A stretch of 64,000 nucleotides of DNA from Bacillus coahuilensis m4-4 (GTDB lineage: Bacteria; Bacillota; Bacilli; Bacillales; Bacillaceae_K): the NCBI RefSeq assembly GCF_000171615.1, contig NZ_ABFU01000051.3:62001-126000 (forward strand). Reading direction: 5' to 3'. This document shows, piece by piece, positions 27,846 to 38,800 of the stretch. Made by a program: the position numbers and the translations under genes. Position 1 is the first letter of the stretch; each line of letters opens with the position of its first letter. The notes below the pieces were generated by a model. That model was not told where the DNA came from, made no database searches, and saw only the letters and a program-made list of their open reading frames with translations.

Positions 27846-28967
27846 ATGAAAATTGGTGTGCCAAGAGAAATAAAAAACAATGAAAACCGAGTGGCGATGA
27901 CACCGTCTGGAGTAATTCACTTAGTACAGTCAGGTCACGAAGTGTATATAGAAATGAATGCTGGTGAGGGATCAGGTTTTACTGACCAGGATTACATCGT
28001 AGCAGGTGCACACATTGTTTCTACGGCAGAAGAAGCATGGTCAATGGAAATGGTTATGAAGGTAAAAGAACCACTTCCAAGTGAATATAAATACTTCCGT
28101 GAAGGGCTCATTTTATTCACATACCTACATTTAGCTCCAGAGCCAGAATTAACGAAAGCTTTGATTGATAATAAAGTGGTTGGAATTGCTTATGAAACGG
28201 TTCAATTACCAAATCGATCTTTACCACTGTTAACACCGATGAGTGAAGTAGCGGGAAGAATGTCTACTCAACTTGGTGCACAGTTCTTAGAGAAAATACA
28301 CGGTGGTAAAGGGGTATTATTATCAGGTGTACCAGGTGTTCAACGTAGTAAAGTGACCATTATTGGTGGTGGAGTAGCAGGAAAAAATGCTGCCAAAATG
28401 GCGATAGGACTAGGCGCAGAGGTTCGAATTATCGATCTAAATCCGGAGCGTTTACGTCAATTAGATGATATTTTTGGGAATGACGTCACTACGTTAATGT
28501 CCAACCCATACAATATTGAACGTGCTGTAGCAGAATCTGATTTAGTAATTGGCGCCGTATTAATTCCAGGTGCAAAAGCGCCAAAACTCGTGACAGAGGA
28601 TATGATTAAAAAAATGACTCCAGGGTCTGTCGTAGTGGATATCGCAATCGACCAAGGTGGAATCTTTGAAACGACTGATCGTATTACTACTCATGACGAC
28701 CCAACGTATGTAAAGCATGAAGTGGTTCATTATGCAGTAGCCAACATGCCAGGTGCCGTTCCAAGAACTTCTACCATTGCCCTAACAAATGTAACGGTTC
28801 CATATGCTGTTCAAATTGCTAACAAAGGCTATCGCAATGCATGCTTAGAAAACGAAGCTCTTTTAAAAGGAATCAATACATTAGGTGGATATGTGACATA
28901 TCAAGCCGTTGCAGATGCTCATGGATTAGTTTATTCTGATGCGAATACACTATTAGAGCAAGTATAA
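27846..28967 (+). CDS. ald: Alanine dehydrogenase
   Basis: NAD-dependent oxidative deamination of L-alanine to pyruvate and ammonia; in B. subtilis it is needed for normal sporulation on alanine. The 373-residue protein starts [20 protein letters not shown], the family signature. [10 protein letters not shown]-like text ([20 protein letters not shown]), the Rossmann motif [34 protein letters not shown] and [16 protein letters not shown] follow. The start has TTGGAGG. It is a single-gene unit ending at a strong terminator next to the large repeat array. Confidence 0.97.
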   Translation: MKIGVPREIKNNENRVAMTPSGVIHLVQSGHEVYIEMNAGEGSGFTDQDYIVAGAHIVSTAEEAWSMEMVMKVKEPLPSEYKYFREGLILFTYLHLAPEPELTKALIDNKVVGIAYETVQLPNRSLPLLTPMSEVAGRMSTQLGAQFLEKIHGGKGVLLSGVPGVQRSKVTIIGGGVAGKNAAKMAIGLGAEVRIIDLNPERLRQLDDIFGNDVTTLMSNPYNIERAVAESDLVIGAVLIPGAKAPKLVTEDMIKKMTPGSVVVDIAIDQGGIFETTDRITTHDDPTYVKHEVVHYAVANMPGAVPRTSTIALTNVTVPYAVQIANKGYRNACLENEALLKGINTLGGYVTYQAVADAHGLVYSDANTLLEQV

Positions 28968-28981
28968 GAGATGAAAGTGGT

Positions 28982-29020
28982 TAGGTGAAACCTTTTGGGT
29001 TTCACCTTTTGTTTTTTTTA
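28982..29020 (+). terminator. Intrinsic terminator of ald
   Basis: AGGTGAAACC and GGTTTCACCT stem with a 5-nt loop, then TTTTGTTTTTTTT. Confidence 0.9.
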
Positions 29021-29124
29021 GAGAGTATGAAAAAAATTGCAAGGGATTCTTTGGGAGTGAAGTATAAGTTTTAGGGCAGGATGTAAATTCTGATGGATAT
29101 GCAATCGTGCCAAAGCTGGAAGCC

Positions 29125-29574
29125 GGACGTAAAAGTGGTAGGTGCACGCAAATGTGACGGGTGCACGCAAAGAGGAAAACCCGCACGCAAGAGGAGGAAA
29201 AGTGCACGCAACAGGTCAAAAAGTGCACGCAAAAGGGTGAGAGACGCACGCAAAGTTGGTGGGTGCACGCAAAGGAGAGAAACCCGCACGCAAGAGGAGG
29301 AAAAGTGCACGCAAATGGTCAAAAAGTGAACGCAAAAGGGTGAGAGCCGCACGCAAAGGGAAAACCCGCACGCAAGAGGAGAAAAAGTGCACGCAAATGG
29401 TCAAAAAGTGAACGCAAAAGGGAGAGAGCCGCACGCAAAAGTAGCAGTTGCACGCAAAGTGGAGAAACCCGCACGCAAGAGGAGAAAAAGTGAACGCAAC
29501 AGGTCAAAAAGTGAACGCAAAAGGGAGAGAGCCGCACGCAAAGTTGGCAGGTGCACGCAAACCCCCGCACGAAC
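29125..29574. repeat. Helically phased array of 21 GMACGCAA boxes
   Basis: GCACGCAA (or GAACGCAA in four copies) starts at 29144, 29163, 29183, 29204, 29225, 29246, 29265, 29286, 29307, 29328, 29349, 29368, 29389, 29410, 29431, 29450, 29471, 29492, 29513, 29534 and 29553, with decayed copies at 29125 and 29567. All are in one direction. The spacing is 21 bp except for 19-bp steps (and one of 20), so that about 103 bp makes a five-box super-repeat with box-specific spacers (GAGGAGAAAAAGT, WRGGTCAAAAAGT and so on). Frames on both strands are open because the period is mostly 21, but lack ribosome sites. It lies between convergent ald and the M24 peptidase gene. Confidence 0.93.
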
Positions 29575-29659
29575 ATCCATCAATACCTGAGAACCGCATG
29601 CGAACCGGCCAAGGAGCCCATCTTCAACTAAGAAAAATCTCCCATATAAAACCTCCTCA

Positions 29660-29697
29660 TAAAAAAAGACAAATACCTCAAAGCATTTGCCTTCCCA
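29660..29697 (-). terminator. Intrinsic terminator of the M24 peptidase gene
   Basis: Minus strand: GGCAAATGC and GTATTTGTC pair with wobbles, followed by TTTTTTT. Confidence 0.65.
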
Positions 29698-29716
29698 AAT
29701 GACTTTTTTAATTCTC

Positions 29717-30805
29717 TCACGAAATAACCTGCAAGGTTTTAGGGAACTTTGTCAATGTTTCATACCCGTTTTCTGTTACGACTACATCATCTTCAATGCG
29801 CACTCCTGCAACATTTGGTACATAAATACCTGGTTCGATCGTAAATACCATTCCTTTTTCCATCAGCAGTGGGTTGGTTTCTGTAAGAGAAGGGTACTCA
29901 TGAACACTTACTCCAAGTCCGTGACCTAGACGGTGAGGGAAGTAGTTTCCGTAGCCTGCTTCACTAATAATGTTCCTTGCTGTAAGGTCAAGCTCTTTGG
30001 CAGACACGCCTGGACGAACTTTTTCAAGAGCCGAGAGTTCTGCTTGAAGAACGGTGTCATAAATGTTTTTTTGTTCATCTGAAATGTCACCATATGCAAC
30101 CGTTCTAGTGATGTCAGAGCAATAACCGTTGTGGACGACTCCTAAATCAAATAGTACGAGGTCTCCCTTTGAAATGGGAGTTAGACCTGGGGTTCCGTGT
30201 GGGCTCGCTCCATTCTTACCTGTAAGAACCATGGTTTGGAACGACATTTCACGTATTCCTTTTTTCTTTTAGTTCATATTCTATGGCTGCGATGATATCA
30301 AGCTCTGTTTTTCCTTCACTGATTTCGCTTACTCCAACCTCTATAGCAAAATCCGCCAGGTCTGCTGCTTCTTTTAAAATATGTAATTCTTTTTGATCTT
30401 TTATCATGCGTAGTACCTGAAGTTTTTCTTCTACGTTACTCGTTTCTTTAACATCTAAGTAATGGTGTAATGCTTCAAGTCGTTCTACATTTAAGTGAGT
30501 CTTTTCGATGGCCACTCTGTCTAACGGACCAGTTATGCGTTGAATCAATTCCCAAGGATTTTCAATATCCGTGTAACCGAGGATTTCATCACAGTAGCCG
30601 GAGTGCTTGGCATCCTCTACTTCCATTTTTGGCACAATCAATAAGGGAGCTTTGTCTGGAAAAATAAAATAAGCCCAAAAGTCGCTCATGTGGGAAGCTT
30701 CTAAAGCCTGATAAGTAAAATACGTTTTCTGTAGAAGTGACTAAACATGCATCCTGCCCATTTTCTTTTTAGCCAAGCTTGTAGTGAATCCATACGTTTA
30801 TTCAT
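29717..30805 (-). CDS. M24-family Xaa-Pro dipeptidase-like protein (at least three frameshifts in this sequence)
   Basis: A metallopeptidase of the pita-bread fold, expected to cleave Xaa-Pro dipeptides. The C-terminal catalytic part is intact and carries the five metal ligands: VLFDLGVVHNGYCSDITRTV (two Asp), HRLGHGLGVSVHEYPS (His), TIEPGIYVP (Glu) and GVRIEDDVVVTENG (Glu). The N-terminal part is broken. One A too many in GAAAAAAGG (about 30260), an extra T near 30673-30676, and one or two changes near 30738-30765 restore VTSTENVFYLSGF and FRSFPHERLLGLFIF; the protein is then about 361 residues. The start at 30805 follows AGGAGGGATATCCAA. It may be truly decayed, since it has the densest lesions in the window, but its neighbours suggest sequencing error. 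Confidence 0.82.
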
Positions 30806-31038
30806 TTGGATATCCCTCCTAGTCTTCATTAGACTATCAGTTCTCACATGAATCAACAACTTCTTCATTATAATTTTACTCTTTTATACAAGGCTCTTCG
30901 GATTCCGCAAAATGATTTCGCTTTTAGAGAAGGGGGAGAATTCAAATTTGTAGGGTTAAATTCGTGAAGGAAGTGGAAAAAAAGAGGAGGTCAGGATTTT
31001 TATAGAAGTGATACATATCAAATTAGAGGAGTGATAGT

Positions 31039-31719
31039 GTGAAGGTTTCGTATCATGGTCATTCAGTGGTAAAAGTACAAACAGACTCTCATTCGATTTT
31101 AATTGACCCATTTATTAATGGGAATAGTCAAACAGATTTGAACGTAGAGGACGAGCAACCGGATGTCATCCTCATTACACACGGTCATAATGATCATGTT
31201 GGGGATACAGTAGCATTAGCAAAAAAGAAGGATGCATTAATTATTGCTAATTTTGAAATAGCCTCCTTTTTAGCGAAATATGGGGTCCGCACACATGGGA
31301 TGAGTATTGGAGGAGCCTATTCCTTTGATTTTGGACGAGTTAAATTAACTCAAGCTTTTCATAGTTCATCCTATACAACAGAAAACGAAGAAATCATCTA
31401 TTTAGGCATGCCAGCAGGAATAGTACTATCTATTGAAGGAAAGACCATTTATCATGCAGGTGACACTGGATTATTTTCAGATATGAAGCTCTTAGGAGAA
31501 TTTGAGTCCATTGATGTGGCTTTTTTACCAATAGGAGATAATTTTACAATGGGGCCAGAGGACGCAAAAATTGCAGCTAAGTGGACTGGAGCTAAGCGGG
31601 TCATTCCGATGCACTACAATACATTCCCAAAAATCGAGCAAAATCCTCAACAATTCGTTGAAAGTCTTGAAGAGGGTGTGGGTTGGTATATGAAACCTGG
31701 AGAGACGTTAACCTTATAA
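31039..31719 (+). CDS. ytkL: UPF0173 metal-dependent hydrolase YtkL
   Basis: A 226-residue metallo-beta-lactamase-fold hydrolase of unknown substrate. The zinc motif HGHNDHVGD (about residues 53-61), the [11 protein letters not shown] loop and the C-terminal PMHYNTFP are all present. It starts at GTG 31039 with GAGGAG upstream. Length and sequence match the UPF0173 family, conserved in Firmicutes. Cytosolic. It is followed by a terminator and a small membrane gene. Confidence 0.94.
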   Translation: MKVSYHGHSVVKVQTDSHSILIDPFINGNSQTDLNVEDEQPDVILITHGHNDHVGDTVALAKKKDALIIANFEIASFLAKYGVRTHGMSIGGAYSFDFGRVKLTQAFHSSSYTTENEEIIYLGMPAGIVLSIEGKTIYHAGDTGLFSDMKLLGEFESIDVAFLPIGDNFTMGPEDAKIAAKWTGAKRVIPMHYNTFPKIEQNPQQFVESLEEGVGWYMKPGETLTL

Positions 31720-31723
31720 CAAG

Positions 31724-31760
31724 TAAAAGAACATCTCTACGAAAAGAGGTGTTCTTTTTA
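31724..31760 (+). terminator. Intrinsic terminator of ytkL
   Basis: AAAAGAACATCTCT and AGAGGTGTTCTTTT pair with one wobble. Confidence 0.85.
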
Positions 31761-31812
31761 TATGAAGGATTCAGTATATATATTAGTACAAGCTGATAAA
31801 GGGGAGAGTCTG

Positions 31813-32037
31813 ATGCAACGATATTTATTAGTGTTTCTATTAGCCTGTTTACTGTTATATTTTGCTGTTCCTAGGTTATCAATGACTTTAGATCACATAA
31901 GTGGGATCTATGCGCTTTGCTGGTTAATGCTCGCCATTTTTGTTATTGCAGGAAATCTTTCTGCCCTTTTATTTCCTAAGAATCGAAAACGGTACGACAC
32001 GCGTGCTAAAAAAGCTGTGCGTCGGGTAAGAGGCTAG
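31813..32037 (+). CDS. Small two-helix membrane protein
   Basis: A 74-residue protein of unknown function with two transmembrane segments (residues 4-20 and 33-53) and a strongly basic C-terminal tail (NRKRYDTRAKKAVRRVRG) that should face the cytoplasm. ATG 31813 follows GGGGAGAG. It could belong to the ytoI unit 70 bp downstream. I do not recognise a family. Confidence 0.6.
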   Translation: MQRYLLVFLLACLLLYFAVPRLSMTLDHISGIYALCWLMLAIFVIAGNLSALLFPKNRKRYDTRAKKAVRRVRG

Positions 32038-32110
32038 AAGAAAATTGAATAACTTCCACTTTCGCCTTATAATGAACGTATTGGATTGATCCGTTGGAAG
32101 GTGAAGTGAT

Positions 32111-33416
32111 TTGACAACAAAACATGAATTAATTCTTCAATTTATAAATGAATTACCTGTTGGTGAAAAATTTCTGTTCGCCAAATAGCAAAGAGTTTAC
32201 AAGTTAGTGAAGGAACGGCTTATCGTGCCATCAAAGAGGCGGAAACAAAGGGTTTCGTTAGTACGATTGAACGAGTTGGGACCATTCGAATTGAGCATAA
32301 GAAAAAGAGAATTTCGAACGACTTACGTATGCTGAAGTCATTAATATTGTTGATGGTCAAGTGCTTGGCGGAAAAGCAGGTCTGCATAAAACATTAAACA
32401 AGTTTGTGATTGGCGCGATGAAAATGGAAGCGATGATGCGCTATACAGGTGCCGGAAATTTACTTATCATTGGGAATCGTACCGGTGCCCACGAACAAGC
32501 CTTATTAGCTGGCGCTGCTGTTCTTATCACAGGGGGGTTTGATACGGATCCCCACGTGAAGCAGCTAGCAGATGAACTTGAACTACCGATTATCTCTACT
32601 AGTTATGATACATTTACAGTAGCGACAATGATCAACCGTGCTATATATGATCAGCTCATCAAAAAGGAAATTGTGTTAGTAGAAGATATACTAACTCCAA
32701 TTGAAAAAACAGCATTTCTTACTACGGATGATACGGTGGGGAAATGGTATGAATTAAAAAGCTCTACTTCCCATAGTAGATATCCTGTTGTTGATCCAAA
32801 TATGAAAGTAGTCGGAATCATTACATCAAAAGATGTATTAGACGTGGAACAAGACGTACTAATCGAAAAAGTGATGACGAAAAATCCGATTACAGTTCCA
32901 TTAAAGTCAAGTGTTGCCTCTACGGCTCACATGATGATTTGGGAAAGTATCGAATTGTTGCCTGTCGTGTCGGAGCAGAGTAAATTACAGGGGCTTGTAA
33001 GTAGGCAAGACGTTTTAAAGGCTCTTCAGATGGTACAGAGACAGCCTCAAGTTGGTGAAACTCTTGATGATACTGTGACAAAAGGTTTATTAACAGTGGA
33101 TAAGGAAGCAGGGAGATATTCATTTCCTGTAACTCCTCAGATGACGAATCGATTAGGTGCCATTTCGTACGGTGTATTTATGACAATCGTTACCGAGGCG
33201 GCCAATCGAGTGTTAAGGTCCCAAAAAAAAGGTGATATTGTAGTAGAGAATATCACCATATACTTTATTAAACCGATTCAATTAGAGAGTACAATTGAGA
33301 TCGTTCCACGCATATTAGAAGCGGGAAGGAAATTTGGAAAGGTTGATATTGAAGTGTACCATGAGCAAGTCATGGTAGGAAAAGCTATGATGGTATGCCA
33401 GCTTTTAGATCGATAA
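32111..33416 (+). CDS. ytoI: CBS-domain regulator YtoI (two frameshifts in this sequence)
   Basis: An HTH-DRTGG-CBS-hotdog protein thought to be a metabolite-responsive regulator. It begins at TTG 32111 after GGAAGGTGAAG. One A is missing at GGTGAAAAATTTC (about 32167), after which VRQIAKSLQVSEGTAYRAIK forms the winged helix-turn-helix, and another at AAGAGAATTTC (about 32313). The rest is intact: the DRTGG-like part (GNLLIIGNRTGAHEQALLAG), two CBS repeats (about residues 190-310) and a C-terminal thioesterase-like part. The repaired length is 435 residues. ytoI-ytpI-nrnA-ytrIH-dnaE order is that of B. subtilis. Confidence 0.88.
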
Positions 33417-33424
33417 ATAAATAG

Positions 33425-33450
33425 AAAAAAAGGCCTTATTTGGCCTATTT
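33425..33450. terminator. Bidirectional terminator between ytoI and ytpI
   Basis: AGGCC, a 6-nt loop and GGCCT, flanked by A and T runs. Confidence 0.65.
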
Positions 33451-33750
33451 CGCTTGAATCTTAGATTTCTCTTCAATAGCAAGTGGCAGGTAATATTGAT
33501 AGAGCTTGATTCCACCCAGGATGCTGATGGCTCCTACGATCATAAACACTGCCGCTACAATGTACGTGACAGTCCCTTGATAGAGAAAAAGTTGATTTAA
33601 TCCAAAGAAGAAGACAAAAATTCCTAATGATACACTAGACTTACCAGAAATAAATTTTTTCTCCATTGGAAGATTCGATCGAACGGTTTGAATCTTAAAA
33701 TATACATAGAATGCTAGTGATAGCACAATCAAAATAACAAAGACTGGCAT
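33445..33750 (-). CDS. ytpI: YtpI-like membrane protein
   Basis: A 101-residue protein with three predicted transmembrane segments (about 3-18, 43-57 and 63-83). SLGIFVFFFGLNQLFLYQGT and the following TYIVAAVFMIVGAISILGG match the YtpI family, found in spore-forming Bacillaceae; its role is not known. The gene is on the minus strand, against ytoI and nrnA, as in B. subtilis. The start is followed within the normal distance by AGGGGTC upstream. Confidence 0.85.
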   Translation of the reverse strand: MPVFVILIVLSLAFYVYFKIQTVRSNLPMEKKFISGKSSVSLGIFVFFFGLNQLFLYQGTVTYIVAAVFMIVGAISILGGIKLYQYYLPLAIEEKSKIQAK

Positions 33751-33840
33751 AAGACCCCTCCAGGTTAGTAAAAATTCACTTTTTATTGTACCCCTTTTTT
33801 CGTTGAATTTCTACATATTGTGCTAGTAAAGGAGAGCAAG

Positions 33841-34791
33841 ATGAAGCAATTAATCTTAGATCAGATCAAACAATATGATACCATCATCATCCATCGTCAT
33901 GTTCGTCCAGATCCAGATGCATATGGGTCTCAAGGTGGTTTGGCGGAAGTGATTCAAGCCTCTTTTCCAGAAAAGAACGTCTATACTGTAGGGGAAGAAG
34001 ATCCTTCACTCTATTATTTAAGACGCTTAGATTCCATTTCAGAAGAACATTTTCATGGTGCGCTTATCATCATATGTGATACAGCTAATCAAGAAAGAAT
34101 TTGTGATAGAAGATATGAATTAGGTGATAAAGTAATTAAAATCGACCATCATCCAAACGAAGATCCATACGGTGACCTTCTTTGGGTAGATACCTCTGCT
34201 AGTTCTTGCAGTGAAATGATTTATGAATTTTATCAGTTTGGAAAGGACCAAGGTCTTACCCTTTCAGATGAAGGAGCAAGATTATTGTTTGCCGGTATTG
34301 TCGGAGATACTGGACGATTTCTTTATCCGAGTACCACTCAAAAGACGTTTGACATAGCAGGTGACCTGATTAAATACAATTTCGATCGAAATGAATTGTT
34401 CGACAACATGTATGAAGTTGACGAAAAAGTCCTTAAGCTTCAAGGATATATTCTTCAAAATTATGTTCGTAAGGATAATGGTGCAGCCCATGTTTCGTTA
34501 ACGAAGGAGCTTTTACAAGAGTTTGATGTGAATCCTTCTGAAGCATCACAGTTGGTTAGTATTCTTGGTGGGGTTAAGGGTGTGAAGGCATGGGTGTTCT
34601 TTATTGAAGAATCCGACCAAATTAGAGTGCGTCTTCGCTCTAAAGGACCTATCATAAATACCATCGCCAAAAGATATAACGGAGGAGGACACCCCCTTGC
34701 TGCTGGTGCCTCTCTCTATAAGTGGCAAGAAGTTGAAGCGGTCCTACTCGATTTAGATCATGCGTTAGAAAAAGAAGAAAAAAATCAATAA
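33841..34791 (+). CDS. nrnA: Oligoribonuclease/pAp phosphatase NrnA
   Basis: A DHH-DHHA1 phosphoesterase that degrades nano-RNA from the 5' end and dephosphorylates 3'-phosphoadenosine-5'-phosphate. The 316-residue protein has HRHVRPDPDAYGSQ (about residues 18-31), the DTANQERI loop, KIDHHPNEDPYG (the DHH motif) and GGGHPLAAGA at the C-terminus, which binds substrate. ATG 33841 follows AAAGGAGAGCAAG; an in-frame ATG at 33820 is less likely. It stands alone and ends at a large palindromic terminator. Confidence 0.95.
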   Translation: MKQLILDQIKQYDTIIIHRHVRPDPDAYGSQGGLAEVIQASFPEKNVYTVGEEDPSLYYLRRLDSISEEHFHGALIIICDTANQERICDRRYELGDKVIKIDHHPNEDPYGDLLWVDTSASSCSEMIYEFYQFGKDQGLTLSDEGARLLFAGIVGDTGRFLYPSTTQKTFDIAGDLIKYNFDRNELFDNMYEVDEKVLKLQGYILQNYVRKDNGAAHVSLTKELLQEFDVNPSEASQLVSILGGVKGVKAWVFFIEESDQIRVRLRSKGPIINTIAKRYNGGGHPLAAGASLYKWQEVEAVLLDLDHALEKEEKNQ

Positions 34792-34831
34792 AATAAATAA
34801 TGCTTGGACCATGGTCCAAGCATTATTTATT
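34792..34831. terminator. 40-bp perfect palindrome, bidirectional terminator
   Basis: The sequence centred on CTTGGACCATGGTCCAAG is a perfect 40-bp palindrome with AT-rich ends between convergent nrnA and ytrI, so it makes the same hairpin and U-rich tail from either strand. Confidence 0.85.
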
Positions 34832-35335
34832 AGGCAAGCTTCATTTCTAACACGATTTGAAGTGATGTAAAAAAATACATCTCTTTCACTTGGAATGTGT
34901 AATTTTTCTTATTTATTTTCATTACTTTATTTTCAAGCAGCTTGATGATTAATTCTTTATTTGTAAATATGGTTTCTAAGTCTTTGTTTATCACTAGATT
35001 TAATTCTTTAACTAATAGCTCTTCTGCTTGCTTAATGGTATAACTGTCTTGTAGATCGTATTTCTTTGCATTCGCAATCTTTACTTCTACAGTCTGAATA
35101 GTTAGAAGTCTTTCGTTTTTTTCTATTAAGCTCCTTTGCATCCTCAAAGTAAATGTCTTTTTGTCTTTCGACTTCCTCTAGTTCACTTTTTAACTCAAGA
35201 ATATCCATGCTAAGCTTCTCTTGTAATGAACCAAAAATAAAATAAAAAAATCATCCAACTAACGATGCCTCCAAGAACACAGCCAACAAAAAACCGCTGC
35301 CAGCTTGGGATTCTATAATAAGGAGGAATTCTCAT
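34830..35335 (-). CDS. ytrI: Sporulation membrane protein YtrI (two frameshifts in this sequence)
   Basis: YtrI and YtrH are sigma-E-dependent mother-cell membrane proteins needed for proper spore formation in B. subtilis. The start MRIPPYYRIPSWQRFFVGC is followed by one transmembrane segment and a coiled coil. One T too many in the run near 35243-35252 and one A too many near 35118-35124 break the frame. Removing them gives FGSLQEKLSMDILELKSELE and KELNRKNERLLTIQTVEVKI in one 167-residue protein, the B. subtilis length. The start overlaps the ytrH stop (ATGA), so they are coupled. Confidence 0.87.
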
Positions 35336-35668
35336 GTGGACATACTTTCTTGGCAGAACCAGTTAATCATGTGAGCCCCAACGTATGCTCCACCCATAGA
35401 AGATAGAATAAGTAAAAATTGCTTAACTAAATCTTTTGTTTCACCGTCTAATAAGCCTTTTTCAAAACTATATAACGTGTCGAAGGTTCCACCAAGAGCA
35501 GCTATTATGGCCCATATTCGCAGAATTTTAGATAAGCGGTGGATCTCAGAAAGAGGAGGTTCTCCCATTAAAAAAGCTCCTAGCCCCCCTAAAAATGATC
35601 CACCTACAATTACGCCAAAAGACGGTAAAAAAACATTTAATAAATTGTGGCATAAAGGCTTCAGCCAT
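35332..35668 (-). CDS. ytrH: Sporulation protein YtrH (frameshifted in this sequence)
   Basis: A small membrane protein expressed in the mother cell and required for efficient sporulation in B. subtilis. The N-terminus MAEAFMPQFI is out of frame with the rest. Removing one A from the AAA at about 35640-35645 joins NVFLPSFGVIVGGSFLGGLG to AFLMGEPPLSEIHRLSKIL, giving 111 residues with three transmembrane segments. The start at 35668 follows AAAGGATGATGTAC. ytrH-ytrI lies divergent from dnaE as in B. subtilis. Confidence 0.85.
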
Positions 35669-35813
35669 GTACATCATCCTTTACGAAGTCATTAGTACAC
35701 TATATGGGACAAGAAGGAAGAATATGAAATCCCAAGAGGAGAACATATTTTCTTTTTTTTAGAATAGACCCTATAATAAACAATAAGAAGTTTGCGAAAA
35801 AGGAGGGATACAG

Positions 35814-38800
35814 ATGTCCTTCGTTCATTTACAAGTTTGGAGTGCGTATAGTTTATTAGAAAGCACGATCAGTATAGAAAAATTAGTTCAAAAAGCGAAA
35901 TCAGATGGCTACACACACCTTGCATTAACGGATAAAAATGTTATGTACGGTGTCATTCCTTTTTATCAGGAGTGCAGGAAAGCTGGGATTCAACCTATCA
36001 TAGGGGTAACGGCTGATATTTTGCATGATGACGATACCATTCATCCATTAGTACTACTCGCAGAAACCGAGAGAGGATACAGAAATTTAATGAAAATCTC
36101 TTCTGTCATTCAAACGAAGCCAGAAGGTGCTATCCCTTTTAAATGGCTAAAAGGGTACAAAGAGGGTCTAATTGCCATCACACCAGGGGAAGATGGGAAG
36201 ATTGAAGATGAGCTAACAAACGGTGCCGTAGAAGCGGCAAAGAAGACCATCTATTCATACCTGAGTATCTTCTCCTCACACAATTTCTATTTAAGCATCC
36301 AGTGGCAGACTACCCACATTCAGAGTGAGCTAAAACAGCTGGGAAAAGAGACAAGTACACCCATACTTTGTAGTCATCCAGTTCGTTACTTAACAAAGGA
36401 GGAAGCTTTTGCGCAAGAATGTCTATTAGCTATACGAGACGGCAAAAAGCTATCTGAAGATGATCGTACTATTCTCCCTTCAAATGAATATGATTTTAAG
36501 TCACCGAGTGAGATGGTAGAACTATTTTCAACCGAGTGGGGATGTCTTCAGAATACGGTATCTGTTGCGAAGAGATGTCATATAGAAATTCCGCTGCAGC
36601 AATCCCTGTTACCGAAATATCCGTTGAAAGAAGGAACTAGTCCCATAGATGCTCTCTCCAGCCTATGCAAAAAAGGACTCAAAGAACGAGTGCCTTATCA
36701 TCATCATACCTATGTAGAGCGATTACAATATGAACTCTCTATTATAGAAAATATGCAATTTGAAGATTACTTTCTCATTGTGTGGGATTTTATGAAGTAT
36801 GCAAGAGAGCATGACATCGTAACAGGGCCAGGTCGTGGATCTGCTGCTGGGTCCCTTGTAGCATATGTTTTACATATTACAGATGTTGACCCCATAGAAC
36901 ATCACTTGTTATTTGAAAGGTTCCTAAACCCTGAGAGGGTATCCATGCCAGATATTGATATTGATTTTCCAGACCATCGAAGAGACGAAGTGATTCAATA
37001 TGTTAAGGATAAATATGGAGAGCTCCATGTAGCTCAAATTGTTACGTTTGGAACTTACGGGGTGAAGGCAGCCTTAAGAGACGTGGCAAGATCATTTGGA
37101 TTTAATACAAAAGAGATGGAACGATTATCTAGAATGGTACCAACTACGCCTGGAACAACCCTTGTGAAAGCCTATCGGGAGTCGAAGCAGCTTCAAGAAT
37201 TTATTAAGGAATCAGACCTTCATCAGAAGTTATATAAAACCGCAGTGTTACTGGAAGGTCTACCGAGACATACAAGCACACATGCAGCTGGTGTAGTAAT
37301 AAGTGAAAGGCCACTTGTGGACATTGTACCCATTCAAACTGGAAGTAATGGAATCTATTTAACCCAATATTCGATGACCGTACTTGAAGAAATTGGATTA
37401 TTGAAAATGGACTTTCTTGGCTTACGGAACCTAACCATTTTGGAGCAGCTTGTTAAAACGATTAATCGTTACAGCAAGGAAGAGTTTAAACTTGATCAAA
37501 TTGATCAAAATGATTCTAAAACGTTTGAACTATTATCAAAAGGGGATACCTCGGGGATTTTCCAATTAGAATCAGAGGGCATGAGAAAGGTTTTGCTTTC
37601 ACTTAAGCCTTCGGGGTTTGAGGATATTGTGGCGGTAAACGCTTTATATCGACCTGGTCCAATGGAAAATATACCGGATTACGTTGAAAGAAAGCATGGC
37701 CGAAAGCCTATCCCTTCCATTCACCCAGATATTGACTCCATCCTAAATGTAACAAAGGGAGTGATTGTATACCAAGAGCAGATTATGCAAATTGCCTCTG
37801 TGATGGCTGGGTTTTCGTTAGGAGAAGCGGATCTACTTAGAAGAGCCGTTAGTAAAAAGAAAGCAGATGTCCTGCAAAAAGAACGGGAGCATTTTGTTCA
37901 GGGTGCCACTGCAAAAGGGTATCCTGTGAAGCTTGCTAACGAGGTATATGATTTAATTGTTAAATTCGCAAATTATGGATTTAACAGAAGCCATGCTGTC
38001 GCTTATAGTATGATTTCGTACCAATTAGCCTATATTAAAGCACACTTTCCGTCCTATTTTCTGGCTGCGTTGTTAACCTCTGTCATTGGGAATGAAGATA
38101 AAGTAGCCGCTTATATTCACGAGGCGAGAAAAAAGAATATTGATCTATTCTCTCCTTCCATCAATCGAAGCTACTATTCTTTTTTTGCAACTAAGAATGG
38201 GATTACGTACAGTTTAGGAGCTATAAGAGGGGTCGGAGTGAAGGCTTACCAAGAAATTCTTCGGGCAAGGAATGAAAAACCATTTGAAGACTTGATGGAT
38301 TTCTGTTTGAGAGTAGATTCTAAGGTCGTAAATAGGAAGACCATTGAAAGTCTAATCTATGCAGGAGCGCTGGATGAATTTAAAAAGGATCGTGCTGTCT
38401 TATTAGCTAGTTTAGATGCGGCATTAGATCATTCAGATCTTTTAAAGCCGAAAGGTAGTGATTTTGCCCTATTTGATGAAGAGGACATGCTTCTACTTCG
38501 TCCAAAATATGTCGAGATTGAACCTATGCCAACCGATATAAAGTTGCAATATGAACGAGAAGTGCTAGGCATCTATTTAAGTGATCATCCATTACGGCAA
38601 TTTGAAGGATTACAAAGAAGAATAGGGGCACTTCCACTATCCGACACTCCTATTGGAAAAAAGGAACATGATCATATCGTATATTTATCAGAGGTCAAAC
38701 CCATCCGTACGAAAAAAGGCGATGTTATGGCATTTGTAAAGCTAACAGACCAAACTGGAGAAGTGGATGGTGTAGTTTTCCCTGAACAATACAGAAAATC

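Noticed and set aside
29125-29574. The box array as a CRISPR array
   Set aside because: Repeats are only 8 bp, spacers about 13 bp and themselves repeated between groups, and there are no cas genes.
29093-29702. Several open frames of 60-98 codons on both strands with heptapeptide-like repeats across the box array
   Set aside because: They arise because the repeat period is mostly 21 bp; they overlap on both strands, have no ribosome sites, and break where the 19-bp steps occur.
30806-31038. Promoter or small gene between the M24 peptidase gene and ytkL
   Set aside because: AT-rich with no convincing -35/-10 pair or ribosome site beyond that of ytkL.
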